This document shows, one piece after another, positions 1-7,356 of a stretch of 13,140 nt of DNA. Below the pieces are notes generated by a model. The model saw only the letters and a list, made by a program, of their open reading frames with translations. It searched no databases and was not told the origin of the DNA. The position numbers were made by a program, and so were the translations under genes. Position 1 is the first letter of the stretch. Each line of letters opens with the position of its first letter. The stretch is from contig JAJYDI010000040.1 in NCBI GenBank assembly GCA_021777635.1, positions 1-13,140 of the forward strand, in the 5' to 3' direction. Source of the DNA: Pseudomonadota bacterium (GTDB lineage: Bacteria > Pseudomonadota > Gammaproteobacteria > Xanthomonadales > Rhodanobacteraceae).

Positions 1-178
1 CGATGCCGGCCGGGCTGCCGTTGACGCTGATCTCGCCGGCTTCGATGCGCTGCTCGAGCAGGCGGCGCGAGCCGAGACCGGCGTTGGCGAGCACCTTGTG
101 CAGGCGCTCTTCGAGCGCGGCGGACTCCGCGTCGCGCTCGCGCTTGAGGGTAAGCAGGGTACGGGTGGGCGCAGTCAT
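1..178 (-). CDS. rluB: RluB-type 23S rRNA pseudouridine synthase, N-terminal part only
   Basis: Only the first 59 codons are in the window; the gene continues past the left edge. The visible protein starts [16 protein letters not shown], then from about residue 23 has an S4 RNA-binding domain ([16 protein letters not shown], then a conserved EAGEISVNG). This is the typical start of the RsuA/RluB/RluE/RluF pseudouridine synthases. The catalytic domain with its Asp is not visible, so the exact subfamily rests on context: rluB commonly lies directly after scpB. RluB isomerises a uridine in domain V of 23S rRNA. The ATG (178-176) overlaps the scpB stop as ATGA, and a good Shine-Dalgarno (GAGGAG on the minus strand, positions 192-187) sits 8 bases before it, so the start is firm and translation is probably coupled to scpB. 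The uncertainty is RluB versus a close paralogue. Confidence 0.85.
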   Translation of the reverse strand, partial: MTAPTRTLLTLKRERDAESAALEERLHKVLANAGLGSRRLLEQRIEAGEISVNGSPAGI

Positions 179-873
179 GCGCGAAACTCCTCGGGTGGTG
201 CAGGAGCGGTGCCCTCGGGGGCATCCGCGAAGGCCTCCGCCTCGACGGCGGTGGCGGGGGAGGGTGACGCATCAGCCACGGCAACGGCCGGGCCGCCGTC
301 GGCACGCGCCGGCACGGTCGCGAAGTCGAATTGCGGAAGCATCTCGTCGAGGTCGCGGATGTCGGCCAGCGGCGGCAGCTCATCGAGCGAGCGCAGATTG
401 AAGTAGTCCAGGAAGGACCTGGTGGTCGCGAACAGCGCCGGCCGCCCGGGCAGGTCGCGATGGCCGACGACGCGGATCCACTCGCGCTCCTCGAGCGTGC
501 GGATGATGTTGCTGGACACCACCACACCGCGGATCTGTTCGATCTCGGGGCGCGTGATCGGCTGCCGGTAGGCGATCAGCGCCAGCGTCTCGAGCAGTGC
601 GCGCGAGTATTTGCCGGGACGCTCGCTCCACAGCCGGGCCACCCAGGGGTGAACGTCGGCGCGCACCTGGTAGCGGAAGCCCGAAGCGACCTCGACCAAG
701 GCCACGCCCCGGTGCTCGGCATCGCCGGCCAGCGCCTCGATGGCCTGCGCGATGGCATCGGGGCCTGGCTGGTCGGCGTCGCCGAACAACGCGCCGAGCT
801 GCGGCAGCGAGAGCGGATGCGGTGAGGCCAGCAGGGCGGCCTCGAGTATGCGTTTCAGGTTGGCTTTGTCCAT
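175..873 (-). CDS. scpB: segregation and condensation protein ScpB
   Basis: A 232-residue protein starting [17 protein letters not shown]. ScpB is a winged-helix (kite) subunit that dimerises and, with ScpA, binds the SMC ATPase to form bacterial condensin, which organises and segregates the chromosome in the cytoplasm. Winged helix 1 spans roughly residues 1-75 and winged helix 2 roughly 85-165. The second contains the family hallmark: [21 protein letters not shown] (88-110) followed by [17 protein letters not shown] and the [15 protein letters not shown] strand pair. After about residue 175 comes a low-complexity Ala/Pro/Glu tail, typical of proteobacterial ScpB. The open frame extends upstream of this Met, but that stretch overlaps scpA and is Arg/Trp-rich, so the Met four bases after the scpA stop is chosen. 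The stop overlaps the rluB ATG. No strong Shine-Dalgarno is seen, consistent with coupling to scpA. Confidence 0.95.
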   Translation of the reverse strand: MDKANLKRILEAALLASPHPLSLPQLGALFGDADQPGPDAIAQAIEALAGDAEHRGVALVEVASGFRYQVRADVHPWVARLWSERPGKYSRALLETLALIAYRQPITRPEIEQIRGVVVSSNIIRTLEEREWIRVVGHRDLPGRPALFATTRSFLDYFNLRSLDELPPLADIRDLDEMLPQFDFATVPARADGGPAVAVADASPSPATAVEAEAFADAPEGTAPAPPEEFRA

Positions 874-877
874 GGAT

Positions 878-1735
878 TCATTCGGATACGGCAATGCGCA
901 CCTTGAGGTAGATCGGCGCCAGCGGCGCCTCCTGCACGATTTCCACCAGCATTTCCTTGGCCAGCTCGAGCATCGCGAGAAAGCTGACCACCACGCCCAG
1001 TCGCCCTTCGCCCGGCTCGAACAGCGTCTGGAACGCATGAAAGGCGCCGTCCTGGAGCGACTTCAGCACTTCGCCCATGCGCTGGCGCACCGACAGCGCG
1101 TCGCGGCGCACCGCGTGATGGCCCGACAAGTCGGCCCGACGCAGGACGTCCCGCAGCGCCAGCAGCAGTTCGCGCAGATCGACCGGTGGCGGCAGACGCA
1201 CGACCACCCGATCGGTCACCCCGGCCTGCGCCAGCGCGGTGTCGCGCTCCATCCGCGGCAGAGCATCAATGTCGGCAGCGGCCTTCTGAAAGCGTTCGTA
1301 CTCCTGCAACCGGCGTATCAGTTCAGCGCGCGGGTCATCCTCGACGCCCTCGGCGGCAGGCGGACGGGGCAGCAGCAGCCGCGACTTGATCTCGGCCAGA
1401 ATGGCCGCCATGACCAGATATTCGGCGGCCAGCTCCAGCCGCATCTCGTGCATCAGCCCGATGTAGTCCATGTACTGCCGGGTGATCTCGGCGATCGGAA
1501 TGTCGAGAATGTCCAGATTCTGCCGCCGGATCAGGTACAGCAGCAGATCCAGCGGCCCCTCGAACGCCTCGAGGATGACCTCGAGCGCATCCGGCGGGAT
1601 ATACAGATCCTGCGGCATCTGCAGCAATGGCAGCCCACGCACCAAGGCGAGCGGCATTTCCTGTTGCTGCGGTATCGGTCCGAAAACACCTTGCGGCGCA
1701 TTCGCCGGGGCGGCCTCGGAAGGCTCGGAATGCAT
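878..1735 (-). CDS. scpA: segregation and condensation protein ScpA (kleisin)
   Basis: A 285-residue kleisin that bridges the two heads of the SMC dimer and carries ScpB, forming the condensin ring. Seen in the sequence: the N-terminal signature FEGPLDLLLYLIRRQNLDIL (58-77), then the helical AAEYLVMAAILAEIKSRLLLP segment (103-123), a charged and variable middle (about 125-215), and a C-terminal winged helix with VVVSFLAMLELAKE (248-261) ending LKVRIAVSE. The first 40 or so residues are a non-conserved Pro/Gln/Ala extension. The start is uncertain: the Met at 1735 (MHSEPSEA) is used because the frame further upstream is Arg/Gly/Pro-rich filler, and a Met at residue 27 (MPLALVRG) is a shorter option. 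No convincing Shine-Dalgarno precedes either. It is the first gene of the scpA-scpB-rluB cluster, with 4 bases to scpB. Length and motifs match the family. Confidence 0.94.
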   Translation of the reverse strand: MHSEPSEAAPANAPQGVFGPIPQQQEMPLALVRGLPLLQMPQDLYIPPDALEVILEAFEGPLDLLLYLIRRQNLDILDIPIAEITRQYMDYIGLMHEMRLELAAEYLVMAAILAEIKSRLLLPRPPAAEGVEDDPRAELIRRLQEYERFQKAAADIDALPRMERDTALAQAGVTDRVVVRLPPPVDLRELLLALRDVLRRADLSGHHAVRRDALSVRQRMGEVLKSLQDGAFHAFQTLFEPGEGRLGVVVSFLAMLELAKEMLVEIVQEAPLAPIYLKVRIAVSE

Positions 1736-2212
1736 ACGGCACTCACGTGACGACAGCCGCGCGCCGCGGCCTGGCTCAGCGTGTCCTGCGAACATTCGGG
1801 GCGAGGCAGCCGGCGGTGGCGCTGATCCGGCGCCGCGCGCGATCCCGGTAGGGCCGGGCACTTGCCCCGGGGGCGCCGCAAGGCTCGTTCAGGGCAACGG
1901 CATGACACTGACGCGGACGGCATCTCGCCGACCGCAACCCCACCCGACGGTCCAAGACTAAGACCCCGCGCCACATCTGTCCAGCGTCGGCCAAGGCCGG
2001 CCGTGATGGACGCGCTGGGTCAGGGCTTGCCGCGCGGGGGCGATCCGGCGCGCCCCATGGCGCCGGCAGTCGGGCCCACCGCCTGTGCCGCTGGGCCCGG
2101 CCAGCACGATTGTTGCCGCTGGCCCGCGATTTGCTTGACACAGTTCGATGGCACCGCCGCAGGAGCCGGTTCCATGGCGGTGCCGGCAACAACGTCGGAT
2201 CGGGAGCACACC
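1736..2212. other. gene-poor divergent region between scpA and the PilZ gene
   Basis: These 477 bases separate two divergently transcribed genes and should contain both promoters. Several frames stay open, including one on the plus strand continuous with the PilZ gene. Their translations are Arg/Pro/Ala-rich with no recognisable domain, as expected by chance in DNA this GC-rich, so none is called. A TTGACA hexamer occurs at 2135-2140 on the plus strand, but no acceptable -10 hexamer lies 16-18 bases after it. The one clear structural element is the inverted repeat at 2150-2184, listed separately. I could not place a promoter for scpA and saw no tRNA or riboswitch consensus. Confidence 0.6.
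2150..2184. repeat. 9-bp perfect inverted repeat upstream of the PilZ gene
   Basis: The left arm GGCACCGCC (2150-2158) and right arm GGCGGTGCC (2176-2184) are exact reverse complements separated by 17 bases. The spacer can form a further small GGA/TCC pairing. The element ends 28 bases before the PilZ ATG and begins 10 bases after a TTGACA hexamer. It could be an operator, a 5' leader hairpin, or a weak terminator; no T tract follows, which argues against the last. A 9-bp match can also arise by chance in DNA with this composition. Confidence 0.5.
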
Positions 2213-2563
2213 ATGTCCGTACAGGGACTGCGTCACGCACGCAAACAACTCGACACCACCGTGCTGATGAACCGCGGCGGCGAGAGCCTGTCCAGTGAAA
2301 TCGAGGACATTTCCGCCACCGGGGTGCGGCTGCGGCGACCGCAGGGCTGGGATGGCGAATCGGGCCAGCTGTGGGTGCTCGACATGCTGTTCGAGGCCGG
2401 GTTGCACATCAATGTCGAAGCCACCGTGGCGCGCGTCACCCACGGCCATGTGTGTTTCGCCTACGCGCGCATCCCCGAGGACAAGCAGGTGCCGCTGTGG
2501 AACCTGCTGGGCGGCCACGCCGACCGGCTCGAGCCCTGGGACGACATGGCGCTGAGTGCCTGA
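2213..2563 (+). CDS. small PilZ-domain protein, possible c-di-GMP effector
   Basis: A 116-residue protein starting MSVQGLRHARKQLDTTVLMN. PilZ domains are small beta-barrels that usually bind cyclic di-GMP through an N-terminal RxxxR and a downstream D/NxSxxG. The second motif is clear: DISATG at 32-37, followed by VRLRRP at the position of the second barrel strand. A later strand pair INVEATVARVTHGHVCFAYA (67-86) also fits a PilZ barrel, and the last 25 residues could form a C-terminal helix. The RxxxR motif is degenerate: R7 HA R10 K11 is the only candidate, so nucleotide binding is uncertain. The ATG is preceded by GGGAG (2202-2206) at 6 bases. The frame stays open for 117 codons upstream, but that part is low-complexity and another Met would add only filler. 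It runs tail to tail with fadD, 12 bases apart. The specific function is unknown; motility, adhesion or exopolysaccharide control would be typical. Confidence 0.75.
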   Translation: MSVQGLRHARKQLDTTVLMNRGGESLSSEIEDISATGVRLRRPQGWDGESGQLWVLDMLFEAGLHINVEATVARVTHGHVCFAYARIPEDKQVPLWNLLGGHADRLEPWDDMALSA

Positions 2564-2575
2564 TTCCGCGCGTGC

Positions 2576-4252
2576 TCAGCGCGCCGCCGACTCGCGCAAT
2601 TCGCGGCGCAGGATCTTTCCGACGTTGCTTTTCGGCAGGCTGTCGCGGAACTCGATGGTCTTCGGCCGCTTGTAGCCGGTCAGGTTCTCCTCGCAATGCC
2701 GCCGCAGCTCGGCCTCGGTCAGGCCCGGGTCCTTGCGCACCACGAACAGCTTGACCGCCTCCCCCGATTTTTCGTCCGGCACCCCGACCGCGGCCACCTC
2801 CAGCACGCCCGGATGCAGCGCGACCACATCCTCGATCTCGTTCGGGTAGACGTTGAAGCCCGACACCAGAATCATGTCCTTCTTGCGGTCGACGATGAAA
2901 AAGTAGCCGCGCTCGTCCATGCGCGCGATGTCGCCCGTGTGCAACCAGCCGTTGCCGTCCATGACCTTGGCGGTCTCGTCGGGCCGGTTCCAGTAACCCT
3001 TCATCACCTGCGGGCCTTTCACGCACAGTTCGCCGATCTGGCCCGTGGCCAGCAACTGCCCGGCCTCGTCCTGGATGCAGACCGTGGTCGAGGGCACCGG
3101 CAACCCGATCGAGCCGTTGTACTCCTTGAGATCGAGCGGGTTGATGCAGACAGCAGGTGATGTCTCGGTCAGGCCGTAGGCCTCCGCCAGCGTGCAGCCG
3201 GTCATCTGCTTCCACTTCTCCGCCACTGCGCGCTGCACCGACATGCCTCCGCCGAGGGTCGTGCGCAGCCGCGAAAAATCAAGCTGCGCGAAGCCAGGCG
3301 CATGAATCAGTCCATTGAACAGGGTGTTGACGCCGGTGATCGCGGTGAAGCGCGTCTTGGCCAGTTCCTTGACGAAGCCGGGCATGTCGCGCGGGTTGGT
3401 GATGAGCACGTTGAGTCCGCCCGACTTGATGAAGGTGAAGCAGTTGGCCGTCAACGCAAAGATGTGGTACAGCGGCAGGGCGGTGATGATCACCTCTTCG
3501 CCGGGACGGATGGCGTCGCCCATCCACAGCGACGCCTGCAGCATGTTGGCGACCATGTTGCGGTGGGTGAGCATGGCGCCCTTGGCGACGCCGGTGGTAC
3601 CGCCGGTGTACTGCAGGAAGGCAATGTCGTCGAGGCCCAGCACCAGCCGCGGCGTCGACTGGCGCCAGCCGCGCGCCAGCGCGTCGCCGAAGCGCACCGC
3701 GCCATCGATGTGGTAGGGCGGCACCATCTTCTTGACGTGCTTGACCACCGCATTCATCAGCGCGCCCTTGATCGCGCCCAGCATGTCGCCGATGCCCGTG
3801 GTGATGACATGCCTGATCGGCGTCTCGGGCAGCACCTCCTGCAAGACCGAGGCGAAATTGTCCAGGACCACGATGGCGGTCGCGCCGGAGTCGCTCAGCT
3901 GGTGCCTGAGCTCGCGTGCGGTGTACATCGGATTGGTGTTGACCACCGTCAGCCCGGCACGCAGCGCGCCGAACAGAGCGATCGGATACTGCAGCACGTT
4001 GGGCAGCATGATCGCGATGCGATCGCCCCTGGCCAGCTTCAATTCGCCGCTCAGGTAACCGGCGAACTGACGGCTGAGGCGATCCACCTCGGCATAGCTC
4101 AGCGTGTGGCCGAAGTTGGCGAATGCCGGACGATCGCGGAAGCGTTCGAAGGCTTCGTCGAGTACCGCGTTGATCGAGGAGTAGGCGCCGAGGTCGACCT
4201 CCTTCGGCACGCCGGCAGGATAGTGCTCCAGCCACGGACGCTCGTTGCTCAT
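2576..4252 (-). CDS. fadD: long-chain fatty acid--CoA ligase
   Basis: A 558-residue member of the ANL superfamily (E. coli FadD is 561). It activates long-chain fatty acids to acyl-CoA through an acyl-adenylate, feeding beta-oxidation; it works in the cytoplasm and at the inner membrane. The N-terminal domain has the ATP-binding P-loop [11 protein letters not shown] (215-225) and the A5 motif YGLTETSP (359-366). The FACS signature [19 protein letters not shown] lies at 434-452, with the ribose-binding Asp at 440, and the hinge VDRKKD follows at 454-459. The C-terminal domain carries the catalytic Lys in [11 protein letters not shown] (K546). All key residues are present. The start [12 protein letters not shown] is chosen because it matches family length and has AAGGA on the minus strand (4266-4262), 9 bases upstream; the frame stays open upstream without a domain. 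It is convergent with the PilZ gene and divergent from the S10 peptidase. The Xanthomonas homologue is called rpfB, but no rpfF/C/G neighbours appear here. Confidence 0.93.
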   Translation of the reverse strand: MSNERPWLEHYPAGVPKEVDLGAYSSINAVLDEAFERFRDRPAFANFGHTLSYAEVDRLSRQFAGYLSGELKLARGDRIAIMLPNVLQYPIALFGALRAGLTVVNTNPMYTARELRHQLSDSGATAIVVLDNFASVLQEVLPETPIRHVITTGIGDMLGAIKGALMNAVVKHVKKMVPPYHIDGAVRFGDALARGWRQSTPRLVLGLDDIAFLQYTGGTTGVAKGAMLTHRNMVANMLQASLWMGDAIRPGEEVIITALPLYHIFALTANCFTFIKSGGLNVLITNPRDMPGFVKELAKTRFTAITGVNTLFNGLIHAPGFAQLDFSRLRTTLGGGMSVQRAVAEKWKQMTGCTLAEAYGLTETSPAVCINPLDLKEYNGSIGLPVPSTTVCIQDEAGQLLATGQIGELCVKGPQVMKGYWNRPDETAKVMDGNGWLHTGDIARMDERGYFFIVDRKKDMILVSGFNVYPNEIEDVVALHPGVLEVAAVGVPDEKSGEAVKLFVVRKDPGLTEAELRRHCEENLTGYKRPKTIEFRDSLPKSNVGKILRRELRESAAR

Positions 4253-4496
4253 GGACGTTTGTCCTTCCCCTCGAAGTGTGGAGCGCGACGGTGACGCAGC
4301 GCCCTGGCGCGTTCTTGATTGGAGCATAGCGCCGCAGCGTGCAGCAAGGCTGCGCCTCAAGCTGCCCCGCGACCGGCCACGCAGGCTTCGGGGCATGACC
4401 TATGACCTAGGCACGGAACCACCGCGACGCGCCCCGCTCTAACTGCTTCCGGCGCCCGCTGTGGCGTTGCCCGTTGCGACACCCAGGAGGGTTCCT
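4253..4496. other. divergent promoter region, fadD / S10 peptidase
   Basis: These 244 bases separate two divergent genes and must hold both promoters. No pair of -35/-10 hexamers with 16-18 spacing stands out on either strand. A tandem direct repeat ATGACCT-ATGACCT occupies 4395-4408, about 90 bases before the peptidase start. It overlaps a possible weak -10 (TATGAC, 4401-4406). I see no palindrome that would suggest a FadR-like operator. Confidence 0.4.
4485..4490 (+). promoter_or_regulatory. perfect Shine-Dalgarno fixing a GTG start
   Basis: AGGAGG lies exactly 6 bases before a GTG at 4497. This settles the peptidase start: from that GTG the protein begins with a textbook signal peptide. 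The in-frame alternative start at 4461 (also GTG) would put 12 extra residues in front of it, with no ribosome binding site. Confidence 0.88.
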
Positions 4497-6044
4497 GTGA
4501 AACATACGCTGCTTGCGCTGTCGATTGCCGCCTTGCTTGCCGCCTCGTCCCCATTGCTGCACGCCGCGGACGCCGCTGCCGGCCAGGCCGCGGCACAAAA
4601 GGAAACCGCCACGGCGCAGATACCGAAAGAGCATTCGGTCGTGACGCATGGCAACGTCACGATCAACGGCCAGGACATCCGTTACACCGCCACCGCCGGC
4701 ACCCTGCTGATCCGCAACGACAAGGGCCTGCCGGTGGCGAGCATGTTCTATGTCGCCTATACGCGTGACGGCGAGAAAAACATGGCTGCGCGGCCGGTCA
4801 CCTTCCTCTACAACGGGGGGCCCGGCTCCTCGTCGATCTGGCTGCACATGGGTGCGTTTGGCCCGATGCGCGTGGTGGTCGGCGACGGCGCGGCGACCCC
4901 GCCGCCGCCCTACGATCTGGTGGCCAATCACCAAAGCATCCTTGACCGCACGGATCTGGTCTTCATCGATGCAGTCGGCACCGGCTACAGCAGCATCGTC
5001 GGCACCGGCAAGGACAAGGATTTCTGGGGCGTGGACGAGGACGTGCGCTCGTTCGGCGATTTCATCCAGCGCTACATCACCGTCAACAACCGCTGGAATT
5101 CGCCCAAATTCCTCTACGGCGAAAGCTACGGCACCACGCGCTCGGCGGCACTGGCCGAGTATCTCCAGGAGCACGGCATCGCCCTCAACGGCGTCGTGCT
5201 GCAATCGTCGATCCTCAACTACGGCCTGCTGATGCCCGGCCAGGACGCCAAGTACGAGCTGTATCTGCCAACGTATGCGGCGATCGCCTGGTATCACGAC
5301 AAGCTGCCCAGCAAGCCCGCCGACCTGGCGGCCTTCCTCGACCAGGTGCGCCACTTCGCCGATACCGACTATGCACGCGCCCTCGCGCAGGGCGAGAACC
5401 TGCCGAAAGCCGAGGCGGATGCCATCGCGCAGAAGCTGCATGCCTATACCGGCCTGCCGGTGAACTACATCGAGCGCGCCAACCTGCGCATCGAGGCCAG
5501 CAACTTCCGCAAGGAGCTGATGCTGCCCGAGCGCGAGAGCATCGGCCGTTACGATGGCCGCTATGCCGGATACAACATCAACTCGATCTCGGCCACGCCC
5601 GACTTCGATCCCTCGGACGCGTTCATCACTCCGGCCTACACGGCGGCTTTCAACTGGTATGTCACCAACGTACTCAAGTACAAGTCCGACGTGCCCTATG
5701 CGGTGATGAACGACAAGATCATCCGCAGCTGGGACTGGAAGCATCGCGTGCCGGGGGACGGCGGCTGGCCGCTGCCGCTGCCCTACGTGGTCGGCGATCT
5801 CGGCGCGGCGATGCGCCAGAACCCGCATCTGCGCGTGTTCTCCGCCAACGGCTACTTCGACCTGGCCACGCCGTTTCACGCCACCGAATTCGATCTCGAC
5901 CACATGATGCTCGAGCCGGCACTGCGCAGCCATCTCAGCTTCGGTTACTACCCGTCCGGGCACATGATCTATCTCAATCCGGACGCGCTGAAATCGCTGC
6001 ACAAGGATCTCGAGACGTTCTACGCTGCGGCCATCAGCCACTGA
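4497..6044 (+). CDS. exported peptidase S10 family serine carboxypeptidase
   Basis: A 515-residue protein (GTG start). Residues 1-23 form a Sec signal peptide: a KHT basic start, a hydrophobic core LLALSIAALLAA, and a probable cleavage after LLHA. It is therefore likely periplasmic or secreted. The fold is the alpha/beta hydrolase of serine carboxypeptidases, which remove C-terminal residues from peptides at acidic pH. The catalytic triad is visible: Ser210 in GESYGTTR, Asp455 in NGYFDLATP and His489 in PSGHMIYL. The oxyanion-hole motif NGGPGSSS is at 106-113. Length suits bacterial S10 proteins. It stands alone between fadD (divergent) and the broken sulfotransferase, so context does not reveal a substrate. 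A role in scavenging extracellular peptides is inferred from the family. Two hairpins follow the stop codon. Confidence 0.93.
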   Translation: MKHTLLALSIAALLAASSPLLHAADAAAGQAAAQKETATAQIPKEHSVVTHGNVTINGQDIRYTATAGTLLIRNDKGLPVASMFYVAYTRDGEKNMAARPVTFLYNGGPGSSSIWLHMGAFGPMRVVVGDGAATPPPPYDLVANHQSILDRTDLVFIDAVGTGYSSIVGTGKDKDFWGVDEDVRSFGDFIQRYITVNNRWNSPKFLYGESYGTTRSAALAEYLQEHGIALNGVVLQSSILNYGLLMPGQDAKYELYLPTYAAIAWYHDKLPSKPADLAAFLDQVRHFADTDYARALAQGENLPKAEADAIAQKLHAYTGLPVNYIERANLRIEASNFRKELMLPERESIGRYDGRYAGYNINSISATPDFDPSDAFITPAYTAAFNWYVTNVLKYKSDVPYAVMNDKIIRSWDWKHRVPGDGGWPLPLPYVVGDLGAAMRQNPHLRVFSANGYFDLATPFHATEFDLDHMMLEPALRSHLSFGYYPSGHMIYLNPDALKSLHKDLETFYAAAISH

Positions 6045-6047
6045 TCC

Positions 6048-6082
6048 GCCGCAGCTGAGCGACGCGAGTCAGCGGCTGCGGC
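6048..6082 (+). repeat. hairpin immediately after the S10 peptidase stop
   Basis: Arms GCCGCAGC (6048-6055) and GCTGCGGC (6075-6082) are exact complements with a 19-base loop; TGA/TCA inside the loop (6056-6058 with 6069-6071) can extend the pairing. It begins 4 bases after the stop codon. No T tract follows, so it may protect the 3' end or aid termination together with the next hairpin rather than act as a classical terminator. Confidence 0.45.
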
Positions 6083-6103
6083 CGCGCTCGCCGCCTCTCG
6101 TCC

Positions 6104-6132
6104 ACCCGCATCGCCTCCGTGACGATGCGGGT
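6104..6132 (+). terminator. probable transcription terminator after the S10 peptidase
   Basis: A perfect 10-bp stem, ACCCGCATCG (6104-6113) with CGATGCGGGT (6123-6132), encloses a 9-base loop. It lies 60 bases after the peptidase stop and is followed by a short pyrimidine-rich TCCTT. The stem is strong for an intrinsic terminator; the T tract is poor, so efficiency is uncertain. Confidence 0.55.
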
Positions 6133-6421
6133 TCCTTGCGGCACGAGGTCAACCGCGGCGTTCGACGCCCGTTGTCCGCGGTATGGACCCGATCCGTTGC
6201 GCCAGCGTCATCCCGCGATTCGCCCCGACCGCATCGGCGCGCGATGCCCGCCGTAATCGCCGCCCTTGCCCTCCGCCGGGTTCCTTACCAAGCGTTACAT
6301 TCCGCAAGATTCGCGTCCACCGCGCACGCGCCTGCGTGTCTATAGTCGTTGCGTCCGCGCAGGCTTCGGTCGATCACGGACGCATCTGCGACCCCGGTCG
6401 CGCCCCGCGAGTAGCACCCTG

Positions 6422-7340
6422 ATGGCGGATCCGCAGCGAGTTTTCATCGTCGGCTGCCCGCGTTCGGGCACCACCGTCGTGCAGGCGCTGATCGCGCGCC
6501 ATCCCGCCGTGCATTCGTTCCCCGAGACCGGCTACTTCGAGTCGCTCTACGGCGGCATCCGTCGCCGCTGGGGCGACCTCGGCGCACACGGCGAGCATCA
6601 TTGGTACCACCGCATGGGCCTTGCCCGCTCGTCCGGTCGGCGGCGGCTGCGCCGCCTGGAACGCATGCTGGCTGGCCGAAAGCACGCCGCCTCGCCGTTG
6701 ACGCCCGCAGCCTGCGTGCGCCGCTATGTCGACCTGCTCGATGGTTGCGCCCGGCTCAGCGGAGCGTCGCTGTGGGTGGAAAAGACGCCCAGCCACCTGA
6801 TGTACATTGATGAGATTGCGCGGCAGATTCCGGATGCGCTCTTCATTCACGTGCTGCGCAACGGTGCCGACGTCATGGCGTCGATCATGGATGGCGACCT
6901 GCACCAGCCCACGCATGATTTCAGCGGTGGACTGGCCGTGTGGGCACGCCGCTGGAACCGCTCGATCGAGATGCATCTGGCCTGTCGCGACAGTCCGCGC
7001 CATCTGCTGCTCTGTCTGGAGGACCTGGCCGCGCGCCCGCAGCCGGGCTGGCATCGGATCCGGGCGTTCCTCGGCCTGGATGCCTCGCTGCCACTGCTGC
7101 CGCAGCCAGCCAGCCAGCCTCATCACCGATCCCGAACGCGAGCCATGGAAGCGCGACGCCGCGTCCGGCCAACTGCAAATGCCGGCACAGAAGGTCGATG
7201 CCCTGCTCGGCCCGGTCGCGCGGGCGTGGATGCGTGACCACCTGCGCGACTATGCCGAGGTGCGCGCCCAGGTCAGCGGACTGCGCAGCGAGACTCCGGT
7301 GCACGACATCGGGTCCTATCGCGTGCATCGGCGCCTGTAG
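6422..7340 (+). pseudogene. PAPS-dependent sulfotransferase, frame broken at a tetranucleotide repeat
   Basis: The N-terminal part starts MADPQRVFIVGCPRSGTTVV and has the 5'-phosphosulfate loop GCPRSGTT (11-18) and the 3'-phosphate motif HVLRNGADVMAS (143-154), with Arg146 and Ser154. This is the Sulfotransfer_3-like fold, which moves sulfate from PAPS to an acceptor I cannot identify. In the given sequence the frame runs to a TGA at 7235-7237 (271 residues), with an Arg/His-rich tail unlike the family. From about 7105 the next frame instead encodes SLITDPEREPWKRDAASGQ and a plausible helical C-terminus ending at 7340. The switch falls inside (CAGC)4 at 7103-7119. Removing one 4-base unit joins the frames as LLPQPASLITDPERE and gives about 304 residues, a normal length. 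So this is a frameshifted, phase-variable or mis-sequenced gene. The start has no good Shine-Dalgarno. A free-standing accessory gene; function of the product unknown. Confidence 0.82.
7103..7119 (+). repeat. CAGC tetranucleotide repeat at the sulfotransferase frameshift
   Basis: Four perfect tandem copies of CAGC plus one extra C. The point where the two sulfotransferase frames exchange lies within this tract, and loss of one copy restores one continuous frame. Slipped-strand mispairing is the natural explanation. Four copies is short for a classical contingency repeat. Confidence 0.85.
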
Positions 7341-7356
7341 CACTGAGGCAAGTCGG

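Larger units (their letters stand above)
6045..6421. other. intergenic region between S10 peptidase and sulfotransferase
   Basis: 377 bases with no supportable gene. The first 90 bases contain two hairpins (6048-6082 and 6104-6132, listed separately) that probably end the peptidase transcript. Nearer the sulfotransferase a TATAGT hexamer (6341-6346) resembles a -10 box, but there is no matching -35 at normal spacing, so a promoter is only a possibility. Open frames here translate to Arg/Pro/Ala-rich sequence without motifs. Confidence 0.55.

Noticed and set aside
740..1750. A 336-codon plus-strand frame opposite scpA and scpB
   Set aside because: Antisense shadow of the two recognised condensin genes; composition is His/Gln/Arg-rich with no recognisable domain.
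1862..2212. A long plus-strand open frame continuous with the PilZ gene, suggesting a 233-residue protein
   Set aside because: The extra 117 residues are Arg/Pro/Gly/Ala-rich with no domain, while a good Shine-Dalgarno precedes the internal ATG at 2213. Long open frames are common by chance at this GC content.
2561..2590. A small inverted repeat (CGCGC/GCGCG) at the PilZ-fadD convergent junction as a terminator
   Set aside because: Only 5 bp of stem, within coding sequence on one side and with no T tract; expected by chance in GC-rich DNA.
2576..4252. The possibility that the FadD-like ligase is part of an Rpf quorum-sensing cluster (rpfB)
   Set aside because: No rpfF, rpfC or rpfG gene lies beside it; the neighbours are a PilZ protein and a peptidase, so an ordinary FadD is the safer call.
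4407..6041. A 544-codon minus-strand frame opposite the S10 peptidase
   Set aside because: Shadow of a gene with signal peptide and intact catalytic triad; the antisense translation has no domain pattern.
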